Source of the DNA: Gemmatimonadota bacterium
Lineage (GTDB): Bacteria > Gemmatimonadota > Gemmatimonadetes > Longimicrobiales > Gaopeijiaceae
Direction of reading: 5' to 3'
Length of the DNA stretch: 19,254 nt
Assembly: GCA_003695865.1 (NCBI GenBank)
Contig: RFGQ01000157.1
Coordinates: 1-19,254, forward strand
A program made the position numbers and the translations under genes. Positions 1 through 6,728 of the stretch are shown in pieces. The stretch's first letter is position 1. Each line of letters begins with the position of its first letter. The notes beneath the pieces are model-generated. The model saw nothing but the letters and a program-made list of their open reading frames with translations, did no database searches and had not been told where the DNA came from.

Positions 1-45
1 AAGGATCGGGGCGGGTGAGAGACTCGGACCAGGGAAACGGCGCAT
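1..45 (-). CDS. N-terminal start of a leftward gene cut by the window edge
   Basis: Only 15 codons are visible, reading MRRFPGPSLSPAPIL, with the frame open to the edge. The ATG at 45 follows a GGAG Shine-Dalgarno sequence (bases 51-54) with 5-nt spacing. A promoter at 100-128 and a Fur-box-like palindrome at 73-87 point the same way. The Arg-Arg start could be the n-region of a signal peptide, as in outer-membrane iron receptors, but too little is present to name a function. The call rests on agreement of start, ribosome site, promoter and operator, not on protein similarity. Confidence 0.5.
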   Translation of the reverse strand, partial: MRRFPGPSLSPAPIL

Positions 46-72
46 CTCGGCTCCAGCCCTGCAAAGATGTGA

Positions 73-87
73 GAATGAATCTCATTC
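73..87 (-). promoter_or_regulatory. Fur-box-like palindrome
   Basis: GAATGA-ATC-TCATTC is a perfect 6-bp inverted repeat with a 3-bp centre. The wider sequence GAGAATGAATCTCATT (71-86) differs by one base from the GAGAATGATTCTCATT form often seen in Fur boxes. It is AT-rich in a very GC-rich region, which makes chance less likely. It lies between the predicted transcription start (about 93) and the ATG at 45, where a bound repressor would block transcription. That Fur is the binder is inferred from motif likeness alone; a zinc- or manganese-sensing Fur relative is also possible. Confidence 0.5.
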
Positions 88-99
88 GCTACGGCAGGG

Positions 100-128
100 A
101 TTCTACGGAGCCCCAGCGGGTACGTCAA
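100..128 (-). promoter_or_regulatory. Sigma-70-type promoter of the leftward edge gene
   Basis: On the minus strand, TTGACG (bases 123-128; 5 of 6 to consensus) and TAGAAT (100-105; 5 of 6) are separated by exactly 17 bp. The predicted start near base 93 gives a leader of about 48 nt that contains the Fur-like palindrome and the GGAG ribosome site. This is among the best promoter matches in the window. Confidence 0.6.
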
Positions 129-178
129 CGGGCGTGTACCCGCAGAGGTATGCCCTCCTTCGCCTCCATGGCCTGAGG

Positions 179-198
179 CGGCCGGCCCCGGCCGGTCG
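179..198 (-). terminator. Hairpin 40 bp past upp, possible terminator
   Basis: An 8-bp stem (179-186 with 191-198, one G-U-type pair) closes a 4-nt loop just downstream of the upp stop codon. There is no T-tract, so it is at best a weak or GC-type terminator. The rest of 129-238 shows no gene. Confidence 0.3.
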
Positions 199-238
199 GG
201 CGCAAGGGGAGCCCCGCGGCCGGGACCCTCGTCGAAGC

Positions 239-877
239 TCAGCGGGTGCCGAAAAGCCGGTCGCCCGCGTCTCCCAGGCCGGGCAGGATGTAGCCGTGAT
301 CGTTCAGCTCGCGGTCGAGAGCAGCGGCGAACACCGGTACGTCGGGATGATCCTCGAGAAGGCGACGCACCCCCTCGGGGGCCGCGACCAGACACATGAA
401 GCGCAGGCTGGCCGCGCCCCGCTCCTTGAGCAGCGTCAGGGCCGCCGAAGCCGAGCCGCCGGTCGCGAGCATCGGATCGAGCACGATGAAGTCCCGGTGC
501 TCGGCGTGTTGCGGCACCTTGAAGTAGTACTCCACCGGCTGCAGCGTCGACTCGTCGCGGAACAGGCCCACGTGGCCCACGCGAGCGCTGGGCACGAGCC
601 GCAGAATCCCCTCGACCATCCCCAGACCGGCCCGCAGGATCGGCACCAGCACCAGCTTCTTGCCCTTGATGCGGTGCCCCACGGTGGTCTCGAGCGGCGT
701 CTCCACCTCCACCTCTTCGACGCCCAGCCCACGGGTCGCCTCGTACGCCATGAGCATGGCGATCTCGTCGGCCAGCTCCTTGAACCGCTTCTTCGGGGTC
801 CGGCGGTCACGCAGGTGCGTGACCTTGTGCCGGATGAGCGGGTGGTCGAGCACGGTGAGGTTGGGAAACTCGCTCAT
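239..877 (-). CDS. upp: Uracil phosphoribosyltransferase
   Basis: Converts uracil plus PRPP to UMP and pyrophosphate in the cytoplasm (pyrimidine salvage). The protein has 212 residues, close to the usual 208-210. Visible signatures are the VPILRAGLGM segment (78-87), the PRPP-binding loop LDPMLATGGS (133-142) and the C-terminal uracil-binding stretch YILPGLGDAGDRLFGT (196-211). I chose the ATG at 877 because it gives family length and the usual N-terminus; the frame extends upstream to 979 but that part is unlike the family. No clear Shine-Dalgarno sequence precedes the ATG. The gene diverges from pcm across 102 bp and lies about 7 kb from the pyr operon, so it appears to be transcribed alone. 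Confidence 0.96.
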   Translation of the reverse strand: MSEFPNLTVLDHPLIRHKVTHLRDRRTPKKRFKELADEIAMLMAYEATRGLGVEEVEVETPLETTVGHRIKGKKLVLVPILRAGLGMVEGILRLVPSARVGHVGLFRDESTLQPVEYYFKVPQHAEHRDFIVLDPMLATGGSASAALTLLKERGAASLRFMCLVAAPEGVRRLLEDHPDVPVFAAALDRELNDHGYILPGLGDAGDRLFGTR

Positions 878-964
878 CGCCGTAAACACTCGTGTCGGAG
901 TTCGTGGATCTGGATCGCCTGCGTCCCACGCTTTCGCCCGGCCGCGGGCATGCGTAGGCTGACC

Positions 965-970
965 CAGGAG
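965..970 (+). promoter_or_regulatory. Ribosome binding site fixing the pcm start
   Basis: CAGGAG lies 9 nt before the GTG at 980. The in-frame ATG at 950 has no comparable ribosome site, so the GTG is preferred. Confidence 0.6.
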
Positions 971-979
971 AATCGCCAC

Positions 980-1633
980 GTGGAGCCGTCAACGGAAGCG
1001 CGTCAGCGCATGGTGGAGCAGCAGCTCAGGGCCCGCGGCATCGACGACGCCCGCGTGCTCGAGGCCATGGGTCGCCTCCCCCGCGAGGCCTTTGTGCCCC
1101 CCGCGCTCGCCGAGCGCGCCTACGACGACCGGGCACTGCCGGTGGGCCACGGGGCGACGTTGTCCCAGCCCTACATGGTCGCCGCGATGACGCAGGCGCT
1201 CGACGTCGTACCCGGCGCCCGCGTGCTCGAGATCGGCACGGGCACGGGATACCAGACCGCGGTCCTGGAACTGCTCGGCGCCGAGGTGTGGAGCGTCGAG
1301 CGCGTGCCCGCACTGGCCGCCGAGGCCGCCGAACGACTGCGCGCGCTGGGGCTCGACACGCACCTCCACATCCGCGAGGGCGACGGCTCGCTGGGCTGGC
1401 CCGACAAGGCGCCGTTCGACCGCATCCTGGTGACCGCGGGCGCGCCCCGTGTGCCACCCGCCCTGCTGGCGCAACTCTCCGCCGACGGGGGCGTGCTGGT
1501 GGCGCCGGTAGGGACCCGGTCGCACCAGAACCTGGTGCGCCTGCGGCGAAGCGGCACCGAGTTCGAGCGTGAGGTCCTGATGGGCTGCCAGTTCGTGCCG
1601 CTCGTGGGTGAGGGCGGGTGGTTCAGCGCTTGA
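980..1633 (+). CDS. pcm: Protein-L-isoaspartate O-methyltransferase
   Basis: Repairs aged proteins by methylating L-isoaspartyl residues with S-adenosylmethionine. With the GTG start the protein has 217 residues, normal for the family. Signs are an N-terminal RMVEQQLRARGI helix (10-21), the LSQPYMVA segment (61-68) that matches the family's active-site S/T-x-P-Y region, SAM motif I VLEIGTGTGYQ (82-92), and FDRILVTAGAP (146-156). The frame is open far upstream to 134, but that region is antisense to upp and has no relation to the family. The 3' end overlaps the convergent gene on the other strand by 11 bp, so the two stop codons interleave and no separate terminator fits between them. Confidence 0.95.
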   Translation: MEPSTEARQRMVEQQLRARGIDDARVLEAMGRLPREAFVPPALAERAYDDRALPVGHGATLSQPYMVAAMTQALDVVPGARVLEIGTGTGYQTAVLELLGAEVWSVERVPALAAEAAERLRALGLDTHLHIREGDGSLGWPDKAPFDRILVTAGAPRVPPALLAQLSADGGVLVAPVGTRSHQNLVRLRRSGTEFEREVLMGCQFVPLVGEGGWFSA

Positions 1634-3278
1634 TGCGCTCGCCCCGGTCCTCGTACCGGAAGATCCACGCCGCGAGCCGTCCGGGCCGGAGCAGCCCGCG
1701 ATCGTCGCCGTAGTCCACGTCGGCCTGCGAGCCCTGGTCGAGCCCGGGGCGCGCCGCGAGCCGGTCGCGAAAGTCCCGCAGGCGCTTCCGCCAGACGGCC
1801 CAGTTGGAGGGCCGCAGGTCGACCCAGCCACCCTGCACGGCCTTCTCGTCGAGCCCGTCGTGCGCCTCGGGGGGCACCTTCACCACCGCGCCGCGCAGGA
1901 CGCGGGTGCCATCGGCACACAGGATCGGCAGCCCGATCGAAAGCACGCGCTGGCGCAGGTCGGCGTCCCCGTCGATCAACGCCTGGGTCGCACGCGCGGT
2001 CTCTTCCGGGTCCAGTTCCGCGGCCTCGGCGATGCGCCCGTGCAGCCGCCGCAGCAGAGCCGCCTCGAAGAGCAGCTTCGAGAGGCGCGGCGGGCCCAGC
2101 ATCTCGTAGGCCACGGCCTCCACCCCGTGCTCGGCCTCGAGCGCCTCCATGCGTTCGAGCGCGGCCGCGCGGAGTACGCCGGCGCGGTACGTGGGCCCCA
2201 GCGTGGCGGCGTCGAGCGCGGCCACCACGTCGCGGCCGGTGGGATGGGCCTGGATCTCGCGCACCACGTTGCGCGCGATCTCTTCGGGCGTGACGAACTC
2301 CATCAGGCCCAGCGCCGTCAGCGTCTCGAACTCGCCCAGCGAGAAGACGCCGTTCTCTCCGGCGTCCAGGTAGACCCCTTCGAGCGGCTCGTCGAGCGTC
2401 ACGTAGGCTCCGTCCGCATCCCCGGCGAAGGCCGCCTCGACGGGCACCGGCCCGGTCGCGTCGGAGCGCTGCAGCGGCCGGCCGCCCCGGCGGATGGGTC
2501 CGAAGCCGATGGACTTCCAGCTGATGGCCGCCGTGGGCTTGACCTCCTTGACCGCCGGCGCGCCCGGCGTGCGCGCCATGAGGTAGAGCAGCAGCGTCTG
2601 CGCGCCGGCCAGGCCGGACTTGGCGAGCAGCACCCGCGAGGGACGCTCTTCGGAGTGGGTGAAGGGGATGTTCAGCCCCATGCCGCCCGTGCCCGCGGTG
2701 CCCACCTTGACGTAGATCCGCGTGCGGGCGCGCTTCATGCCCTCGAGCGCGATCTGCGCGTGGCGGATCAACTGGGGCAGATAGAGCGTGGCCAGATGAC
2801 GCTCGACCGCCTCCGCGTCGGCGGCGCCCTCTTCGGCCCGGGCACGCAGCTCGGCGGCCGACGCGAAGGCGTTCTGGTACGCGAGGGCGCCGGCCGTGTT
2901 GATGCAGTCCACGATCACGTCGGGACGCACGTCGAGCAGCAGCCGCCCGAGCGCCGATCGCTCGAACACCTCGTCGGTGAGCTCACCGTACAGGTCGTCG
3001 ACGAGCTGCCGCCGCGCTTCGGGGTCGGCCATCACTTCGGCGCGAGGGCGTTCGCGAAACGCGTGAGGCACGAACAGGTCGCCCCATACGGCCTCGACCT
3101 GCACGCCCGCCGTGCGCCCCTCCTGCTCCAGCTCGCGGACGGCTCCTTCCGCCTCGTCGCGGCGCAGCGACCCGATCACCAGGCGCGAGGGCTTCTCTTC
3201 GAGCACGAGGCGCGCCACCGCCAGCCCCACCAGCCCCGCACCCCCGAGCACCAACACCGTGCGATCGTTCAGCTCCAT
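1623..3278 (-). CDS. Uncharacterised Rossmann-fold NAD(P)-binding protein (SDR/epimerase-like)
   Basis: A 551-residue protein whose N-terminus is a nucleotide-binding Rossmann fold: VLVLGGAGLVGLAV (8-21) carries a GxxGxxG glycine loop. DCINTAG (124-130) sits where SDR proteins have their Asn-Ala-Gly motif. A glycine-rich KVGTAGTGGMG (191-201) and LLAKSGLAGAQ (217-227) follow. The lysine at 220 resembles the SDR YxxxK lysine, but the tyrosine four residues before is replaced by valine. The C-terminal ~300 residues have no recognisable domain. The ATG at 3278 gives a clean Rossmann start and a 19-bp gap after rluB; the frame extends to 3320 without family support. As the last gene of the scpAB-rluB run it is probably co-transcribed. 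Similar proteins are usually labelled short-chain dehydrogenase; the substrate is unknown to me. Confidence 0.75.
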   Translation of the reverse strand: MELNDRTVLVLGGAGLVGLAVARLVLEEKPSRLVIGSLRRDEAEGAVRELEQEGRTAGVQVEAVWGDLFVPHAFRERPRAEVMADPEARRQLVDDLYGELTDEVFERSALGRLLLDVRPDVIVDCINTAGALAYQNAFASAAELRARAEEGAADAEAVERHLATLYLPQLIRHAQIALEGMKRARTRIYVKVGTAGTGGMGLNIPFTHSEERPSRVLLAKSGLAGAQTLLLYLMARTPGAPAVKEVKPTAAISWKSIGFGPIRRGGRPLQRSDATGPVPVEAAFAGDADGAYVTLDEPLEGVYLDAGENGVFSLGEFETLTALGLMEFVTPEEIARNVVREIQAHPTGRDVVAALDAATLGPTYRAGVLRAAALERMEALEAEHGVEAVAYEMLGPPRLSKLLFEAALLRRLHGRIAEAAELDPEETARATQALIDGDADLRQRVLSIGLPILCADGTRVLRGAVVKVPPEAHDGLDEKAVQGGWVDLRPSNWAVWRKRLRDFRDRLAARPGLDQGSQADVDYGDDRGLLRPGRLAAWIFRYEDRGERIKR

Positions 3279-3297
3279 GCCGTTCCGTTCCGTCGCT

Positions 3298-4032
3298 CTA
3301 TGGGTCCTCGCCGCCGGCACCGGGCCCGGCGGCCTCGGTCAGCGCGCGCACTTCGTCCTCGTTCAGTTCCCGCCACTCGCCCTCGGGAAGGTCGCCCAGT
3401 TCGACGGGTCCGAACCGCACCCGGCGAAGCGCGAGCACCGGGTGCCCCACCGCGTCGAGCATGCGCCGCACTTCGCGCTTGCGCCCCTCCGTAAGGACGA
3501 GCCGAAGCTCGGTGTTCCCGCCGCGTTCGTCCAGGGCTTCGGCCGCCCGCGCCCGGGCCGGGCCATCGTCGAGCGTGACGCCCCGCAGCAGCCGCTCCAG
3601 CGCTTCGGGCGCAACCCCCCCGCGCACGAGGGCACGGTATTCCCTCTCCACGCCCCGGGCCGGACGAAGCAGGCGCTCCGCCACGTCGCCCTCGTTCGTG
3701 AGCAGCAACAGGCCGGTCGTGTCGCGGTCGAGACGGCCCACGTAGCGCAGGCCCCGCGCGCCCGGGCCGAGCACGTCGTAGACGGTGCGTCGTCCATGCG
3801 TATCGCGCGCTGTGGTGAGCACGCCGGCCGGCTTGTGGAAGGCGATCCAGCGCGGGGCCGGAAGCCCGACGGCGCGCCCGTCCACCTGCACGCGGTCGAC
3901 CTCGGGGGCGACCCGGGTCCCGGGCTCGGTGACCACGCGCCCGTTCACGGCCACCCGCCCCGCGGCGATCAGCCCCTCGGCCTCGCGGCGTGAGGCCACC
4001 CCCGCGCGCGACAGGAACTTCTGCAGCCTCAC
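3298..4032 (-). CDS. rluB: 23S rRNA pseudouridine synthase, RluB/RsuA family
   Basis: Isomerises a uridine of 23S rRNA (RluB type; a site around 2605 in E. coli numbering) to pseudouridine. The 244 residues show an N-terminal S4 RNA-binding domain (RLQKFLSRAGVASRREAEGLI, roughly 2-22), then the catalytic segment YVGRLDRDTTGLLLLTNEGD (97-116) with catalytic Asp102. EGRKREVRRM further on is typical of the RsuA/RluB/E/F branch. I chose the GTG at 4032 because the S4 domain begins there, GGGGC precedes it, and it lies 10 bp after the scpB stop; the open frame to 4119 overlaps scpB. RluB rather than RsuA is inferred mainly from the scpA-scpB neighbourhood, a widely conserved order. The C-terminus is rich in Gly and Ala. 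Confidence 0.92.
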   Translation of the reverse strand: MRLQKFLSRAGVASRREAEGLIAAGRVAVNGRVVTEPGTRVAPEVDRVQVDGRAVGLPAPRWIAFHKPAGVLTTARDTHGRRTVYDVLGPGARGLRYVGRLDRDTTGLLLLTNEGDVAERLLRPARGVEREYRALVRGGVAPEALERLLRGVTLDDGPARARAAEALDERGGNTELRLVLTEGRKREVRRMLDAVGHPVLALRRVRFGPVELGDLPEGEWRELNEDEVRALTEAAGPGAGGEDP

Positions 4033-4042
4033 GGCGCCCCGC

Positions 4043-4711
4043 TCAGGCGCCTCCCTCGCCCACGACCTCGGGATCCTCCTCGGGGGGCGGCGACACCTCG
4101 GCGGCGAGCACGTCCTCAACGCCCGGCTGGGGCGCGTCCTCGTCGACGACCTCGTCCGGTTCCTCTTCCGGATCCTCGAGCGGTACGTTCTCGCGCAGGA
4201 TCACGGGCAGCTCCTCGGGCCGCGGCAGTTCGTCGAGCGAGCGGAAGCCGAAGTGCTCCAGGAACGTCTGCGTGGTTCCGTAGAGCAGCGGACGGCCGAG
4301 CCCCTCGCTGCGCCCCACGACGTCGATCAGGCCCCGGTCCTGCAGGGTGCGGATCACGCCCTGGCTCCCCACACCGCGGATGTACTCGATCTCGATGCGG
4401 CCGATGGGCTGCCGGTACGCGATGATGGCGAGCGTCTCGAGCGCCGGACCCGACAGCCGGGAGGGCCTGGGCACCGTGTCGAAGCGCTCCAGGTAGGGCG
4501 CGAACTCCGGCCGGGTCAGGATCTGATAGCCCTCCCCCAGCTCCCGGATCTCGAACGCCCGCTCCTCTTCGGCGTACGAGGCGTTCAGCGCCTCGATCGC
4601 TTCCTCGACCAGGTCCTCGTCGAGCGACTCGTCCGCACGGGCGATCTCTTCGGCCCTGAGCGGCGCGTCGCTCGCGAACAGCACCGCCTCGACGATCTGC
4701 GCTGCGTTCAC
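4043..4711 (-). CDS. scpB: Segregation and condensation protein B
   Basis: Partner of ScpA and SMC in the bacterial condensin complex that compacts and separates chromosomes. The 222-residue protein contains the family's two winged-helix regions: NAAQIVEAVLFASDAPL at the start, then ALETLAIIAYRQPIGRIEIE and RGVGSQGVIRTLQDRGLI. The C-terminal ~45 residues are strongly acidic (Glu/Asp/Pro-rich) and probably disordered, a common but variable feature. The start is the GTG at 4711, which shares four bases (GTGA) with the scpA stop codon and follows GGGAGGAG, indicating translational coupling with scpA. A longer open frame to 4801 is only the antisense-like continuation through scpA. Confidence 0.95.
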   Translation of the reverse strand: MNAAQIVEAVLFASDAPLRAEEIARADESLDEDLVEEAIEALNASYAEEERAFEIRELGEGYQILTRPEFAPYLERFDTVPRPSRLSGPALETLAIIAYRQPIGRIEIEYIRGVGSQGVIRTLQDRGLIDVVGRSEGLGRPLLYGTTQTFLEHFGFRSLDELPRPEELPVILRENVPLEDPEEEPDEVVDEDAPQPGVEDVLAAEVSPPPEEDPEVVGEGGA

Positions 4712-5514
4712 GTCTCCTCCCGGGCTCGGGCGTCTTCCGCGGCGGCGGTAGCGCCCTCGACCTCGTCGGGGTCCCCGGCGCGGTCGCTCCGGTACACCCA
4801 CAGTTCACTGAACGGCCTCACCTGGCGCAGTCGCACGTCCCTGCGGCGCGTCAGCTCCAGTCCGGCCAGAAACGTCATGACCCCGTGCATACGGTCCCGG
4901 AAGGGACGCACGAGCCGACTGAACTCGATGCGCGTCACCCGTTCCAGGGTACCCAGGATGAGCCCCATCTTGTCTTCCATGGCCACGGCACGCGTGGTCA
5001 CGCGGTGCTCCCGGATGCGGGGGGCCGGCGGACGCACCGCCAGCGCGGCCTCGAAGACCTCGTTCCAGGTGGTCTCGAGCGGTGTCTCCTCGACGGGCGC
5101 CCGGGGCCGCGGCTCGACGAACCCCTTGCCGAAACGACGCGCGCGGTCGGCCTCGGCGCGCGCCAACCGATTCGAGATCTCGCGGATCTGCTCGTACTCG
5201 AGCAGGCGCCGAACCAGTTCGGCGCGCGGATCCTCGGCCTCGTCCTCGCCGTGGCGCGGCAGCAGCATCTGCGCCTTGATGCGCACGAGCGTGGCCGCCA
5301 TCTCGAGGAACTCGCCCGCGTTGTCCAGGTCCTGCGCCTGGATCCCTTCGATGGCCGCCACGAACTGCCGGGTGATCGTGGCGATCGGGATGTCGAAGAT
5401 GTCGATGTCCTGCGTGCGGATCAGGTGCAGCAACAGATCGAGCGGCCCCTGGAAGCGCTCGATGTCGACGACGAGGAAGTCCTCGCGCACGAACGGGCCG
5501 GCTTCGGCGCTCAC
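4708..5514 (-). CDS. scpA: Segregation and condensation protein A (kleisin)
   Basis: Kleisin subunit bridging the SMC ATPase heads and ScpB. The protein has 268 residues. The diagnostic N-terminal block FQGPLDLLLHLIRTQDIDIF (21-40) is followed by DIPIATITRQF, and a mid-section EFLEMAATLVRIKAQMLLPR matches the family. The C-terminus (FLAGLELTRRRDVRLRQ, then FSELWVYR) is the winged helix that binds the SMC head. I set the start at the GTG at 5514 because its first bases form a GTGA overlap with the stop of the protease gene upstream. A second possible GTG eight codons later cannot be excluded. Tight coupling on both sides suggests matched expression with scpB. Confidence 0.95.
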   Translation of the reverse strand: MSAEAGPFVREDFLVVDIERFQGPLDLLLHLIRTQDIDIFDIPIATITRQFVAAIEGIQAQDLDNAGEFLEMAATLVRIKAQMLLPRHGEDEAEDPRAELVRRLLEYEQIREISNRLARAEADRARRFGKGFVEPRPRAPVEETPLETTWNEVFEAALAVRPPAPRIREHRVTTRAVAMEDKMGLILGTLERVTRIEFSRLVRPFRDRMHGVMTFLAGLELTRRRDVRLRQVRPFSELWVYRSDRAGDPDEVEGATAAAEDARAREET

Positions 5515-6167
5515 ATCCACAGCCGCAGGAAGGCGTCGGCGAGGTCCATGAGGGCGAAGGCGGGCAGCAGCAGCACGCGGAACGCACCGTCGAAGATGAA
5601 GATGAGCGCCATGAGGACCAGCATGCCGTACTGCGCGATCCTCTCGTAGGCCGGCCGCAGCGCCGCGGGGAGCAGGTGTCGCAGAACGTGAGAGCCGTCG
5701 AGGGGCGGGATGGGGATGAGGTTGAAGACCGCCAGGATCAGGTTGATGAACACCCCGAAACGCGCCGCGAAGAACACCCACCCGAGCAGATCGGTCAGAA
5801 CGCCCGGGGCGCCCTGCAGGGCCGCCGCCAGGGCCGCGACGAGCATGAAGATGACCGCGAGCCCCAGATTCACGACGATGCCTGCGAGCGACACACGGAT
5901 GTCGCCGGCCACGGGCTCGCGGTAGTTGCGGGGATCGACGGGCACCGGCTTGGCCCAGCCGAAGATGGCGGCGCCCCCCGACGCCCAGTAGAGCGCGACG
6001 GGTAACAGGAGCGAGCCCACCGGATCGAGGTGGGCGAGCGGGTTCAGCGTGATGCGTCCCTGATCCGCGGCGGTCGGGTCCCCCTCGCGCAGCGCGACCC
6101 ACGCGTGGGCCACTTCGTGCAGGACGACCGAGAAGAGCAGGACGCTCAGGACGACGGCGAGTTCCAT
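5511..6167 (-). CDS. Site-2-protease family (M50) membrane metalloprotease
   Basis: A 218-residue integral membrane zinc protease of the short M50 type that lacks PDZ or CBS domains. The metal motif HEVAH is at 17-21 inside the first membrane helix. The second signature NLIPIPPLDG is at 149-158, with Asp157 as the expected third ligand. Hydrophobic segments near 1-20, 50-65, 93-117, 128-152 and 178-203 suggest four to six membrane spans. Short M50 proteins are often found just upstream of scpA-scpB, as here; the substrate is unknown. ATG at 6167 heads the five-gene leftward run and has only a weak ribosome site (GGCGG). Confidence 0.92.
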   Translation of the reverse strand: MELAVVLSVLLFSVVLHEVAHAWVALREGDPTAADQGRITLNPLAHLDPVGSLLLPVALYWASGGAAIFGWAKPVPVDPRNYREPVAGDIRVSLAGIVVNLGLAVIFMLVAALAAALQGAPGVLTDLLGWVFFAARFGVFINLILAVFNLIPIPPLDGSHVLRHLLPAALRPAYERIAQYGMLVLMALIFIFDGAFRVLLLPAFALMDLADAFLRLWM

Positions 6168-6176
6168 AGGCCGCCA

Positions 6177-6205
6177 AAGCTATCCGGACCCCCGAGGGGT
6201 CGCCA
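6177..6205 (-). promoter_or_regulatory. Weak candidate promoter for the M50-scpAB run, with palindrome
   Basis: TGGCGA (6200-6205) and TAGCTT (6177-6182) are 17 bp apart on the minus strand. Each matches the sigma-70 consensus at only 3 of 6 positions. A perfect 6-bp inverted repeat GACCCC-CGA-GGGGTC (6187-6201) fills the spacer and could be an operator. The start would lie within a few bases of the ATG at 6167, giving a very short leader. Confidence 0.25.
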
Positions 6206-6245
6206 GGCCCCGCCTCCGGGGTGCTCCGGCGCGTCCGTACGGGCC

Positions 6246-6274
6246 TTGATCACCCCTGGCGCCCCGGATAGATT
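6246..6274 (+). promoter_or_regulatory. Promoter of rpsT
   Basis: TTGATC (6246-6251) and TAGATT (6269-6274) are separated by exactly 17 bp, each 4 of 6 to consensus. The predicted start near 6281 gives a leader of about 45 nt containing GGAG at 6318-6321, four bases before the rpsT ATG. Confidence 0.55.
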
Positions 6275-6325
6275 TGCGGGCTGATTCACCGGGAAGGACG
6301 TACGCGGGAAGGCAACCGGAGTCCC

Positions 6326-6580
6326 ATGCCGAACATCAAGAGCGCGAAGAAGCGCATGCAGCTCAGCCAGGTCCAGCGGATCCGCAACCGCCAGAAGCGG
6401 TCGCGCATCCGTACGGCCATCAAGCGCGTCCGCATGGCGGACAACGTCGAGGACGCCCGCAAGGCCCTGCAGCAGGCGGTCGTGCTGCTCGACCGCGCGG
6501 CCACCAAGCGGCTCTACCATCCGAACACGGTGGCGCGCATGAAGAGCAAGCTGCACAGGCACGTCCACAGCCTCGGCTGA
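6326..6580 (+). CDS. rpsT: 30S ribosomal protein S20
   Basis: Primary 16S-rRNA-binding protein of the small ribosomal subunit. The 84-residue, highly basic, all-helical protein begins with the family hallmark MPNIKSAKKRM and continues with RNRQKRSRIRTAIKRV. The C-terminal HPNTVARMKSKL region is the usual conserved end. Length is normal. It has its own promoter (6246-6274), a GGAG ribosome site and a strong terminator hairpin immediately after it, so it is a single-gene unit divergent from the M50-scpAB run. Confidence 0.97.
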   Translation: MPNIKSAKKRMQLSQVQRIRNRQKRSRIRTAIKRVRMADNVEDARKALQQAVVLLDRAATKRLYHPNTVARMKSKLHRHVHSLG

Positions 6581-6609
6581 GGCTGCCCGCGTCCGCACCG
6601 ACGCAGCCA

Positions 6610-6650
6610 CGAGAACGCCCGGTCGGCCCCGCGCCGACCGGGCGTTCTCG
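6610..6650 (+). terminator. Strong hairpin terminator after rpsT
   Basis: A perfect 18-bp stem (6610-6627 paired with 6633-6650) closes a 5-nt loop (CCCGC) starting 30 bp after the rpsT stop. There is no long T-tract, only GTTCC downstream, but stem length and position make a terminator likely. It insulates rpsT from the next gene's promoter at 6693. Confidence 0.8.
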
Positions 6651-6692
6651 CGTTCCGGGGTGCGCCGTCCTCGCCCGAGCGTGGGAGCGCGC

Positions 6693-6721
6693 TTGCCCGC
6701 CCGCGCGGCCGCGCGTAGATC
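6693..6721 (+). promoter_or_regulatory. Promoter giving a leaderless PqqB-like mRNA
   Basis: TTGCCC (6693-6698) and TAGATC (6716-6721) are 17 bp apart. Only seven bases separate the -10 box from the ATG at 6729, so transcription should begin at or next to the A of the start codon. There is no Shine-Dalgarno sequence, as expected for leaderless translation. Confidence 0.5.
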
Positions 6722-6728
6722 GCAGCGC

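Noticed and set aside
134..979. N-terminal extension of pcm
   Set aside because: This part runs antisense through upp and is unlike methyltransferases; the GTG at 980 has a proper ribosome site and gives normal length.
1608..3494. A long open frame of 628 codons on the plus strand
   Set aside because: It is the antisense shadow of the Rossmann-fold gene. Its translation is rich in Arg, His, Gly and Gln with no domain, as expected for the reverse strand of a GC-rich gene.
3785..5551. A 588-codon plus-strand frame spanning rluB, scpB and scpA
   Set aside because: Antisense to three well-supported genes; Ser/Arg-rich composition typical of a shadow frame.
5515..6177. N-terminal extension of scpA
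   Set aside because: It overlaps the M50 protease gene in another frame and lacks any domain; the GTGA overlap fixes the start at 5514.
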